DNA of 12,762 nucleotides, taken from positions 1 to 12,762 of the forward strand of contig CAAGNN010000157.1 of assembly GCA_900771325.1 (NCBI GenBank). The letters run 5' to 3'. The stretch's first letter is position 1, and every line of letters starts with the position of its first letter. The DNA is from Kiritimatiellia bacterium. GTDB taxonomy: Bacteria > Verrucomicrobiota > Kiritimatiellia > RFP12 > DVOR01. Positions 6,131 through 12,684 of the stretch are shown here, in pieces. The notes beneath the pieces are model-generated. The model was not told the origin of the DNA, made no database searches, and worked only from the letters and a program-made list of their open reading frames with translations. A program made the translations under genes and the position numbers.

Positions 6131-7291
6131 ATGAAAACGATTGAAGAGCGTTTTACGGTGGCGTATAGCTATCCGGTGGTGTTTTGCAGGGACCTTTTTG
6201 CGGAGGGCTCGGAGCTCCTGTGCGAGGTGCTGAACCGCGAGGGGGGCGCGGGGCCGAAGCGGGTGTTGGTGGTGATGGATCGCGGGGTGGAGCGGGCGCA
6301 GCCGGGGTTGGCGGGGAAGGTGACGGCGTGGTTGGTGGCCCATCGGCGGGAGGTGGAGTTGGTCTCGCCCATTGAGTATGTGGCCGGGGGCGAGTTTTCC
6401 AAGAAGCAGGATGGGGTGGTCGAGCGGTTGGTGAAGGTGGCCTATCAGACGCACTTTGGGCGGCAGGACGCCTTTGTGGTGATCGGTGGGGGCGCGGTGC
6501 AGGATGTGGTGGGGTTCGCTGCCGGGCAGATTCACCGCGGGTGCCGGGTGGTGCGCGTGAATACCACCACGCTCTCTCAGGCCGACGCAGGGGTGGGGGT
6601 GAAGAATGGCGTGGATTATGCCGCGGCGAAGAACTTCCTGGGAACCTTCGCGCCGCCTTTTGCGGTGATTAACGACGAGCTCTTTCTGCCGACGCTCTCG
6701 GACCGGGATTGGCGCAATGGGATTGCCGAGGCGGTGAAGGTGGCGGTGATTAAGGACGCGGCCTTTCTGGCGTGGCTGACGGAGAAGGCCGAGGCGTTGC
6801 GTCTGCGCGAGTTGCCGGCGATGGCGGAGTTGGTGGAGCGGACGGCGGCGTTGCACTTGGCGCATATCGCGGCGAGTGGGGATGCCTTTGAGCGGAGCAG
6901 CACGCGGCCGTTGGACTTTGGCCATTGGAGCGCGCACCGGCTGGAGGCGATGACGTGCTATCAGCTCTCGCACGGGGAGGCGGTGGCGATTGGGATTGCG
7001 CTGGATATGGTCTATGCCTCGCTGTTGGGGTTGGTGACACCGGTGGAGAGTGCGCGGGTGGTGGCGCTGCTACAGGCGTGCGGGCTGCGGGTGTGGTGTC
7101 CGGAGCTGGCGCTACGGGGGGCGGATGGTCACCTGGCGGTGCTGGAGGGGTTGCGGCAGTTCCGCGAGCACTTGGGCGGGGAACTGTGCGTGACGTTGCC
7201 GCAGGGCTTGGGCGCGAAGACCGAGGTGCACGAGATGGATGAGCAGTTGATTGAGAAGGCGGTGGCGCTACTGCGCGAGCGCTACGCCTAA
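6131..7291 (+). CDS. AroB-superfamily sugar phosphate cyclase, EboD-like
   Basis: A 386-residue member of the 3-dehydroquinate synthase superfamily, NAD- and metal-dependent enzymes that cyclise a sugar phosphate. The NAD-binding loop is GGGAVQD (119-125). Lysines K158 (VGVKNG) and K167 (AAKNFLG), the metal-ligand glutamate E200 with K203 (IAEAVK), and metal histidines H265 (LDFGH) and H281 (SHGEAVA) are all present. It departs from true AroB: the usual GHTFGHALE reads GHWSAHRLE, and the segments VGVKNGVDYAAAKNFLGTFAPP and DRDWRNGIAEAVKVA match what I recall of EboD from the ebo cluster of cyanobacteria and other bacteria. The product of EboD is not one I can state. No other ebo gene is in the window. 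It leads a four-gene unit (17 nt to the kinase). Codons are strongly G-ending. The alternative is a divergent 3-dehydroquinate synthase. Confidence 0.8.
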   Translation: MKTIEERFTVAYSYPVVFCRDLFAEGSELLCEVLNREGGAGPKRVLVVMDRGVERAQPGLAGKVTAWLVAHRREVELVSPIEYVAGGEFSKKQDGVVERLVKVAYQTHFGRQDAFVVIGGGAVQDVVGFAAGQIHRGCRVVRVNTTTLSQADAGVGVKNGVDYAAAKNFLGTFAPPFAVINDELFLPTLSDRDWRNGIAEAVKVAVIKDAAFLAWLTEKAEALRLRELPAMAELVERTAALHLAHIAASGDAFERSSTRPLDFGHWSAHRLEAMTCYQLSHGEAVAIGIALDMVYASLLGLVTPVESARVVALLQACGLRVWCPELALRGADGHLAVLEGLRQFREHLGGELCVTLPQGLGAKTEVHEMDEQLIEKAVALLRERYA

Positions 7292-7294
7292 AGT

Positions 7295-7301
7295 AAAGGA
7301 G
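7295..7301 (+). promoter_or_regulatory. Ribosome binding site of the kinase gene
   Basis: AAAGGAG sits 7 nt before ATG 7309 and 3 nt after the cyclase stop. It is the best-placed Shine-Dalgarno site in the window and fixes the kinase start. Confidence 0.8.
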
Positions 7302-7308
7302 CAGAGAG

Positions 7309-9678
7309 ATGAGCGAGACGGGAATTGAAGCGGAGGCGTTGGCGGGGGCGGTCTGCCCGGCGTGTGGCGCGGCCTTTAGCGGGGGCGAGAAGCCGCTTGC
7401 GCAGGTGACGTGCCCGGCGTGCGGGGCGCAGGTGATGGTGCCGGGGAAGTTGGGGCAGTACCGGTTGGTGCGGCTGATTGGCGCCGGCGGGATGGGCGCG
7501 GTCTACGAGGGCTTCGATGACGGGCTGCAGCGGAAGGTGGCGGTGAAGGTCATCTTGCGCGAGAAGGCGGCCGAGGATCCCTCCTTCATCGAGAGTTTCC
7601 GGCACGAGGCGCAGGCCGCGGCCAAGCTCAACAGCACGAACATCGTGGGGGTCTACGCCTTTGGCGAGGTGGCCGCGCAGCCCTATCTGGTGATGGAGCT
7701 GGTGCAGCCGAGCTCGTTGGATCGGCTGATGAATGATGGCCCCGTGAACGCATTGACGGTGCTGGACGTGGGGCGGCAGATTGCCCAGGGCCTGCGCGCC
7801 GCCGCCGAGCAGGGCTTGGTCCACGGCGATGTGAAGCCCGAGAACATTCTCATCAACGAGGCGCACGAGGCGAAGTTGGCCGACTTTGGCATCGCCGCGC
7901 TCGCCGGGGCGAAGGCCGCCGCCAATAACGAGGTCTGGGGCACGCCCTACTACATCGCCCCCGAGACGCTGCGCAAGCAGAAGGTGGACCTGCGCGCGGA
8001 CATCTATTCGCTGGGCGCAACGCTCTATCACGCCATTGCCGGGGTGCCGCCCTTCGAGGGGGCCGACGCGGTGGAGGTGATGAAGGGGCGGCTCCTGGGG
8101 CCGGCGCGGCCGCTGACGGAGGTGGCGCCGAGCTGCCCGGAGGCGGTGGCGAAGATCATTATGCGGATGCTCGAGGCCGAGCCCATCCGCCGTTATCCGA
8201 ACTACGAGTCGCTGCTGGCGGACATCGAGAAGGTGGCGCCGGCCGCGCGCGGCCACGTGGCCGGCAAGAAGATTACCATCAAGGGCAAGACCCAGGCCAT
8301 CAAGAGCGCCACCGGGCCCTCGCGGCCGATGGAGCGCGTGGAGAACCCCAACGCGCCGCTCTTCCCCGAGAAGCAACAGAGCGGCCTGGGCAAGGGCGCG
8401 CTCATCGGCATCATCGCCGGGGCAGCGGTGCTGTTGCTGGCGATTATCGGCGGGGCCATTGCGATGATCGCCTCCTCGGCCAAGGAGGCACCGGGCGAGG
8501 CGGGGCCCGACCCTGCGGCGCTGGAGGCCGAAGCGGCCGCCCAGGCCGCCGAACAGGCCAAGCAGCAACTCGCCTCCGCCGGTGTAACGCTGGCCGATGC
8601 TGCGGCCCAAGCGGCGAAGGTGGCGCAGGAGGCGAAGTCCAACGCCGCCACGGCCAAGGCAATCGTCCGGCAGTTGGTCCAGCAGGCCAAGCGCGCGGTG
8701 CTGCCCGACCAGGCGGCGTGGCTTGAGCCGGTGGAGGGCGAGGAGCCGGCCCCGAGCGAGCTGCTCAAGAAGGTCCAGGAGGCCTTTGGCCACCAGGCCG
8801 CCCTCGAGGCCGCCGCCAAGCAGGCCGAGGCGCTGCGCACCAAGGTCGATGGTCTGGCCGCCGCCGAGCCCGAGACGCCCGAGGCTGCCGGCGCGGCGGC
8901 GCAGGAGGCCACCGGCGCGTTGGAGGCGTGGGCCGCTTCGCCCGAAGCGAAGGCCGCAGCCAAGGCGCTCGCTGCGCTCAAGGCGATGCAGGCTGCGTGG
9001 AAGCGGACGGTCGACCAAGGGCGCACGGAGATGGAGGCCACGGTGGCCAAGCGCCAAGCCGAGGAGAAGGCCGCGAAGGCGGCAGCGGCAGCAGCGGCCG
9101 AGGCCGAGCGCAAGCAGCAGGAGATGGAGGCCGAAGTGGCGAGCGTGGCGCAGGCCGAAGTGGCCATTGGCGCGGAGCTCGATCGCTTCCTGCCCGAGGC
9201 GGCCACGACGACCTTCAAGGCCAAGATCGCCCGCTGCAAGAGCGCCGAGGCGAAGGCTGCGGCCGAGACCGTGCTCGCGCGGATTGCCGTCTATACGCGG
9301 CTGAAGGCGTGGATTATTCGCGAGGCCGGCGCGGGGAACTTGGCCGGCTACGGCATTACGGCGGCCGACGCGCACGGGGTCACCCTCAAGGGGCAGGCTC
9401 AGCCGCTGCAGTGGAAGGACTTTGTGGGCAACCAGCAGAAGCTGGCGGTGCGGCTCTTCACCGGGCTGATTGCCAGCGATGCGGGCGCACGGGCGTTGAA
9501 GGCCTCGGAGCGGGCGGACCTGGCGGTGGGGGCGGTGGTCTTCACGCGGCGGTACATCGGCGAGGAGGCCATCGGCAAATCGAAGGCGCTGCGCGAGATG
9601 ATCGAGAAGCTCGAGGCGCTGGCCAATGCGCTGCCGGGCTCGAAGGCCGATCTGGAACTCTTCGGGAGCGCGGAGTAA
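7309..9678 (+). CDS. Membrane Ser/Thr protein kinase with N-terminal zinc ribbon and Ala-rich outer region
   Basis: A 789-residue PknB/Hanks-type kinase. Residues 16-38 hold two CPACG knuckles (C16, C19, C35, C38), a probable zinc ribbon. The kinase domain spans about 51-310: glycine loop GAGGMGAVYEG (58-68), VAVK lysine K80, probable helix-C glutamate E100, catalytic loop HGDVKPEN (172-179), DFG (192-194), APE (217-219) and the D231 of helix F. The catalytic aspartate is preceded by G rather than R, so it is a non-RD kinase. A single membrane span lies at about 365-387. The outer part (390-640) is extremely rich in Ala, Glu, Lys and Gln and looks like a long helical coiled coil; 640-789 is a more mixed domain I do not recognise. 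It probably senses envelope state and phosphorylates cytoplasmic targets (inference). Two other membrane/regulatory genes follow in the same unit. Confidence 0.93.
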   Translation: MSETGIEAEALAGAVCPACGAAFSGGEKPLAQVTCPACGAQVMVPGKLGQYRLVRLIGAGGMGAVYEGFDDGLQRKVAVKVILREKAAEDPSFIESFRHEAQAAAKLNSTNIVGVYAFGEVAAQPYLVMELVQPSSLDRLMNDGPVNALTVLDVGRQIAQGLRAAAEQGLVHGDVKPENILINEAHEAKLADFGIAALAGAKAAANNEVWGTPYYIAPETLRKQKVDLRADIYSLGATLYHAIAGVPPFEGADAVEVMKGRLLGPARPLTEVAPSCPEAVAKIIMRMLEAEPIRRYPNYESLLADIEKVAPAARGHVAGKKITIKGKTQAIKSATGPSRPMERVENPNAPLFPEKQQSGLGKGALIGIIAGAAVLLLAIIGGAIAMIASSAKEAPGEAGPDPAALEAEAAAQAAEQAKQQLASAGVTLADAAAQAAKVAQEAKSNAATAKAIVRQLVQQAKRAVLPDQAAWLEPVEGEEPAPSELLKKVQEAFGHQAALEAAAKQAEALRTKVDGLAAAEPETPEAAGAAAQEATGALEAWAASPEAKAAAKALAALKAMQAAWKRTVDQGRTEMEATVAKRQAEEKAAKAAAAAAAEAERKQQEMEAEVASVAQAEVAIGAELDRFLPEAATTTFKAKIARCKSAEAKAAAETVLARIAVYTRLKAWIIREAGAGNLAGYGITAADAHGVTLKGQAQPLQWKDFVGNQQKLAVRLFTGLIASDAGARALKASERADLAVGAVVFTRRYIGEEAIGKSKALREMIEKLEALANALPGSKADLELFGSAE

Positions 9679-9691
9679 GCGCCCGGGCGGG

Positions 9692-10381
9692 ATGAAGCGC
9701 GCGCTGCTCTTCCTCTTGGCGCTCGTGGGCTTGCCGCTGGTGTGGGCACTGGGCGTAGCCTTTCTGGAGGGGCTGGCGGCGGGCACCTTCACTGGGCCCA
9801 TCGTCACGCCGGGGCGGCTAGGCTTTCTGGTCGGGGCGCTAGCGATGGCGGCGCTCTACCAGTGGAAGGGCCGTGCAATTCAGGTGGTCTACGTCTTCGC
9901 CCACGAGATGACGCACGCGCTGGTCGGGCTCCTCTGCCTCTCGCGCATCCACCGGGTGGAGGTCTCCGCGCGCGGCGGCTTCGTCCAGCTCGACAAGCAG
10001 AACCTGGCCATCACCCTCGCGCCCTACTGCGTGCCCTTCTACCTGCTGCTGGCCCTGGGGCTCTGCGCGCTGGTCACCCTCTTCGCGCCCGACCTCATCC
10101 CCTTCTGGCTCTGGAGCGGCCTCTTCGGCTTCTGCACCCTCTTCCACATCCTCTACACCCTCGACGCGCTCCTCACCGTCTCCCAGCCCGACGTCCACCT
10201 CTACGGCCGCCTCTTCTCCTACTGGTTCATCCTCTGCGCCAACCTCCTCTTCGCGTCGTTGGCCCTCCCCCTCGCCGGCCAAGTCCCCTTCCCGGACCAA
10301 GCCCGGCGCATTGTCCACGCCACCTCCGGCACCTACCGCGCCCTCTTCGCGCTCATCCCCTCCCCCACCCCACGCCAATGA
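9692..10381 (+). CDS. Integral membrane protein with HEMTH motif, M50-like putative metalloprotease
   Basis: A 229-residue membrane protein with about six hydrophobic segments (near 5-27, 42-56, 62-82, 104-131, 136-160, 174-195). HEMTH at 71-75 lies within a hydrophobic stretch and fits the HExxH zinc site of the M50 (site-2 protease-like) family. The following GGFVQLDKQN (95-104), APYCVPFY (110-117) and SQPDVHLYGRLFSY (164-177) resemble conserved parts of M50-like membrane proteins; D167 is a candidate third zinc ligand (inference). ATG 9692 was chosen because it opens the signal-anchor-like MKRALLFLLALVG; an ATG 66 nt upstream overlaps the kinase and would add a charged tail. It lies 13 nt after the kinase and overlaps the sirtuin by ATGA, so translation is probably coupled. 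Protease activity is not proven by the motif alone. Confidence 0.72.
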   Translation: MKRALLFLLALVGLPLVWALGVAFLEGLAAGTFTGPIVTPGRLGFLVGALAMAALYQWKGRAIQVVYVFAHEMTHALVGLLCLSRIHRVEVSARGGFVQLDKQNLAITLAPYCVPFYLLLALGLCALVTLFAPDLIPFWLWSGLFGFCTLFHILYTLDALLTVSQPDVHLYGRLFSYWFILCANLLFASLALPLAGQVPFPDQARRIVHATSGTYRALFALIPSPTPRQ

Positions 10382-11160
10382 ACCCCGTCGGCCAACTCTA
10401 CGACCTGCTCCTCTCCTCCACCAACACCGTTGCCTTCACCGGTGCCGGCGTCTCCACCGCCAGCGGCATCCGCGACTTCCGCGGCAAAAACGGCATTTAC
10501 CGCGACACCTTCCGCGGCTACCACGTGGAGGAGCTCTTCGGCATCGACCTCTTCCGCAGCGACCCCTCCCTCTTCTACACCTGGTCGCGCGACTTCGTCT
10601 ACGCCCTCGACGCCTTCCGCCCCTGCACTGTCCACAACCTCCTCGCCCGCCTCGAGGCCCTCAACCTCCTCCACGGCATCGCCACGCAGAACATCGACCG
10701 CCTCCACTCCCTCGCCGGCTCCAAGCGCGTCTGGGAGCTCCACGGCTCGGCCCAATGGCACCACTGCCTCGACTGCGGCCGCGCCGAGCCCTACGACAAG
10801 GTCGCCCCCATCGTCCGCGCCGGCCAAGTCCCCCGCTGCCCCTGCGGCGGCGTCTTTAAGCCCGACATCGTCTTCTACGGCGAACCCCTCCCCGAAGAGA
10901 CCTTCCAAAGCGCGATGACCGCCTGCCAGCAGGCCGACCTCCTCCTCGTCCTCGGCTCCTCCCTCACCGTCTACCCCGCCGCCGCCCTCCCCGAGGAGGC
11001 CTACCGCTGCGGCGCGCGCATCGTCATCGTCAACGACTCCCCCACCCCCCTCGACGCCCGCGCCCTCCTCCGCCTTCCCGACCTCACCGCCACCTTCGTG
11101 GAACTCGCTACGCTCGTAGCCGACAGCGGACAGCCGACAGCCGACAGCATCACCCTCTGA
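10378..11160 (+). CDS. Sirtuin, NAD-dependent protein deacylase (Sir2 family)
   Basis: A 260-residue sirtuin with the usual length and all core motifs: NAD-binding GAGVSTASGIRDFRG (22-36), TQNIDRLH (103-110), the general-base H122 in ELHGS, a four-cysteine zinc module (C130, C133, C154, C156), KPDIVFYGE (161-169), GSSLTVYPA (193-201) and VNDSPTPLD (218-226). The family removes acyl groups from lysine using NAD, releasing nicotinamide and O-acyl-ADP-ribose. The intact zinc module and single-domain form point to a deacylase rather than to the SIR2-like NADases of phage defence. It overlaps the preceding gene by 4 bp. The last ~15 residues (243-257) are encoded by a dispersed DNA repeat (boundary box plus four heptads), so the natural C-terminus may once have ended earlier. 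Codons are nearly all C-ending. Confidence 0.95.
   Translation: MNPVGQLYDLLLSSTNTVAFTGAGVSTASGIRDFRGKNGIYRDTFRGYHVEELFGIDLFRSDPSLFYTWSRDFVYALDAFRPCTVHNLLARLEALNLLHGIATQNIDRLHSLAGSKRVWELHGSAQWHHCLDCGRAEPYDKVAPIVRAGQVPRCPCGGVFKPDIVFYGEPLPEETFQSAMTACQQADLLLVLGSSLTVYPAAALPEEAYRCGARIVIVNDSPTPLDARALLRLPDLTATFVELATLVADSGQPTADSITL
11104..11148. repeat. Heptad repeat element inside the 3' end of the sirtuin gene (inverted orientation)
   Basis: CTCGCTACGCTCG (11104-11116) is the reverse complement of the CGAGCGTAGCGAG box found at 535-549 and 3260-3273. It is followed by four heptads (11121-11148: CGACAGC, GGACAGC, CGACAGC, CGACAGC). These heptads can pair with the cluster at 11240-11267 at 26 of 28 positions around a 91-nt spacer that includes the sirtuin stop codon. 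Confidence 0.85.
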
Positions 11161-11225
11161 CCGCCCCGCGTCCCCCGTCCAAAATGGCAGAATGCCTCAC
11201 GTTTTCTTTACCCCCATCCCCCGTC

Positions 11226-11321
11226 CGTCGCGGAACGCGGCTGTCCGCTGTCGGCTGTCCGCTGTCCGCTCAAGCGCGGAACGCGCGCTAACAGCTATCC
11301 GCTAACCGCTAACAGCTAAAG
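11226..11321. repeat. Double heptad repeat element upstream of the methyltransferase
   Basis: Two half-elements stand in tandem. The first is CGTCGCGGAACGCG (11226-11239) plus four GCTGTC(C/G) heptads (11240-11267). The second is the box CGCGGAACGCG (11275-11285) plus five GCTA-type heptads (11287-11321: gctaaca, gctatcc, gctaacc, gctaaca, gctaaag). The final heptad ends 2 nt before the ATG of the methyltransferase gene, so the repeat forms the whole near-upstream region of that gene. The first cluster pairs with 11121-11148. Confidence 0.85.
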
Positions 11322-11323
11322 AA

Positions 11324-12490
11324 ATGCTCACCCTCTCCCTCACACGTCACCCGCACGCCCGCAAGGAACTCCTCCTCGGCAAAACCCTCCGCGTCGTCTC
11401 CCGCAGCGGACTCAACCCCACCGAACGCGCCCTCATCGAGCTCCTCCCCGAGCTCGGCCCCGCGCCCCTCCACAATCCCCTCTTCCTCGGCGGGCGCACC
11501 GGCGCGCTGGCAATGGCCGCCTGGCTCCGCGGTCAAGCCCAAGGCCGCCTCACCCTCCATACCCTCGACGCGCACACCGCCGCCACCCTCACCCGCAACC
11601 TCGCCGAAAACAACGCCCCCCAAGGCGACACCGGCTTCGCCGTCGAAACCGGGCTCGACCTCACAGCCTACGCCACGCCCGGTGCCACCGCCTTCTGGCA
11701 GATGACCGCCGGCGACGGCACCGCCGAGCTCCACCTCTGGCTCCTCGAGCAACTCACCGCCGAAGGCGCCTTCGCGCAGATCATCATCGCCGCCGAAGAG
11801 CTCAACCCCACCTTCCTCGAACGCTTCCGCAAGGCCTGCCCCAAGCTCAAGCTCCGCAAAACCAAAGCGCTCACCCTCCTCATCGGCACCGTCTCCAAGC
11901 CCCTCCCCGCCGATAAACGCCCCGACCACCGCGCCACCTTCGCCGTCTCCCTCAAAGGCCACGACCCCATCACCCTCGAGACCCTCCCCGGCTGCTTCTG
12001 CCACCGACGCGCCGATATGGGCGGCCTCGCCCTCACCGAAGTCGTCGCAGAACTCGTCTCCTTCGACCCCGGCGACCGCGTGATGGACCTCGGCTGCGGC
12101 TGCGGGATGGACGGCCTCCTCCTCGCCACCGCCTTCCCGGACAAGCACCTGCGCATCGACTACCAGGACTCCGCCGCCCCCGCCCGCGATGCCACCCTCG
12201 CCAACCTCCGCCGCCACCCCCACGCCAGCCGCTTCTTCTTCTCCGCCGACGGCGAGGGAGACGCCAACGCCTACGACCTCCTCCTCGCCAACCCCCCCTA
12301 CTTCGGCGACTGGCGCATCGCCGAGTTCTTCATCCAGACCGCCCACCGCCTCCTCAAACGCGGCGGCCTCATCGCCTTCGTCTCCAAACGCGCCGCCAAA
12401 CCCAACGAACTCCTCCAAGCCGCCCACTTCGACCTCCTCTCCGCCACCCCCCGCCGCGGATACACCATTCTCTTGGCGCAGAAGAAGTGA
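11324..12490 (+). CDS. RsmC/RlmG-type rRNA (guanine-N2) methyltransferase
   Basis: A 388-residue protein with two Rossmann-like halves. The C-terminal half has a class I SAM site: VMDLGCGCGMDGL (253-265, motif I) and LLLANPPYFGDW (319-330), whose NPPY is the catalytic tetrapeptide of amino-group methyltransferases. The segment CFCHRRADMGGLALTE before motif I resembles the FSHGRLD-type loop of RsmC/RlmG. The N-terminal half (about 1-190) lacks these motifs but has a duplicate-like fold pattern (LFLGGRTGALAMAA, LHTLDAHTAAT), as in RsmC and RlmG, where it is a degenerate methyltransferase domain. The likely role is N2-methylation of a guanosine in 16S or 23S rRNA; which site cannot be told. ATG 11324 follows repeat DNA with no clear Shine-Dalgarno site. 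Codons are C-ending throughout. It is followed by a hairpin array. Confidence 0.8.
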   Translation: MLTLSLTRHPHARKELLLGKTLRVVSRSGLNPTERALIELLPELGPAPLHNPLFLGGRTGALAMAAWLRGQAQGRLTLHTLDAHTAATLTRNLAENNAPQGDTGFAVETGLDLTAYATPGATAFWQMTAGDGTAELHLWLLEQLTAEGAFAQIIIAAEELNPTFLERFRKACPKLKLRKTKALTLLIGTVSKPLPADKRPDHRATFAVSLKGHDPITLETLPGCFCHRRADMGGLALTEVVAELVSFDPGDRVMDLGCGCGMDGLLLATAFPDKHLRIDYQDSAAPARDATLANLRRHPHASRFFFSADGEGDANAYDLLLANPPYFGDWRIAEFFIQTAHRLLKRGGLIAFVSKRAAKPNELLQAAHFDLLSATPRRGYTILLAQKK

Positions 12491-12497
12491 ACGGTGG

Positions 12498-12606
12498 GCG
12501 AGGTGCGGGCTCCGCCCGCGTGAGGTGGCCCTTCGGGCCGTGAGGTGCGCCTAACGGCGCGTGAAGTGGCGGCTGTGCCGCCGTGAGGTGCGGGCCCCCG
12601 GCCCGC
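12498..12606. repeat. Tandem array of five GC hairpins with near-invariant GTGAGGT linkers
   Basis: Starting 7 nt after the methyltransferase stop, five units of 20-24 nt repeat as linker plus hairpin. The linkers are GCGAGGT (12498), GTGAGGT (12520), GTGAGGT (12540), GTGAAGT (12561) and GTGAGGT (12583). The stems are GCGGGC/GCCCGC, GGCCC/GGGCC, GCGCC/GGCGC, GGCGGC/GCCGCC and GCGGGCC/GGCCCGC, with loops TCC, TTC, TAAC, TGT and CCC. Every stem pairs perfectly although the stem sequences differ from each other, while the linkers barely vary. Confidence 0.88.
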
Positions 12607-12613
12607 GTTTTCC
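12590..12613 (+). terminator. Probable intrinsic terminator of the methyltransferase gene
   Basis: The last hairpin of the array has the longest stem (7 bp, GCGGGCC/GGCCCGC, 3-nt loop) and is followed by GTTTTCC in place of the usual linker. A GC stem with a short T-run just beyond a gene end fits an intrinsic terminator, though four T residues is a minimal run. Confidence 0.5.
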
Positions 12614-12632
12614 TCCGGTTGCCCGTTCTGAC

Positions 12633-12652
12633 GGCCGCCGTCCCCGGCGGCC
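12633..12652. other. Perfect 8-bp GC hairpin
   Basis: GGCCGCCG (12633-12640) and CGGCGGCC (12645-12652) pair fully around TCCC. It stands 26 nt after the tandem hairpin array, has no GTGAGGT linker and no T-run. The 12614-12684 stretch shows nothing else recognisable. Confidence 0.6.
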
Positions 12653-12684
12653 TCCTCGCCCCAAGCCCCCAGCCCCTTCCCCCC

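Noticed and set aside
9626..9691. Earlier ATG for the M50-like membrane protein
   Set aside because: It would overlap the kinase and add 22 residues of Arg-rich sequence. ATG 9692 gives a normal hydrophobic N-terminus 13 nt after the kinase stop.
7288..9807. Long open frame on the - strand (839 codons) opposite the kinase
   Set aside because: Same GC effect. The product is Leu/Arg/Gly-rich with no domain, while the + strand has a complete kinase with a Shine-Dalgarno site.
9742..10377. In-frame upstream extension of the sirtuin gene
   Set aside because: The extension overlaps the whole membrane-protein gene in another frame and is Arg/Pro/His low-complexity. ATG 10378 opens directly before the sirtuin fold and makes a classical ATGA overlap.
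10378..11160. SIR2-domain NADase of a phage-defence system
   Set aside because: The protein has the full deacylase core including the four-cysteine zinc module and nothing fused to it; no defence partner gene is adjacent.
11186..11206. Terminator formed by GGCA-GAA-TGCC followed by a T-rich stretch
   Set aside because: The stem is only 4 bp and the T-stretch starts several bases later and is interrupted. It may contribute within the larger heptad hairpin but cannot be called alone.
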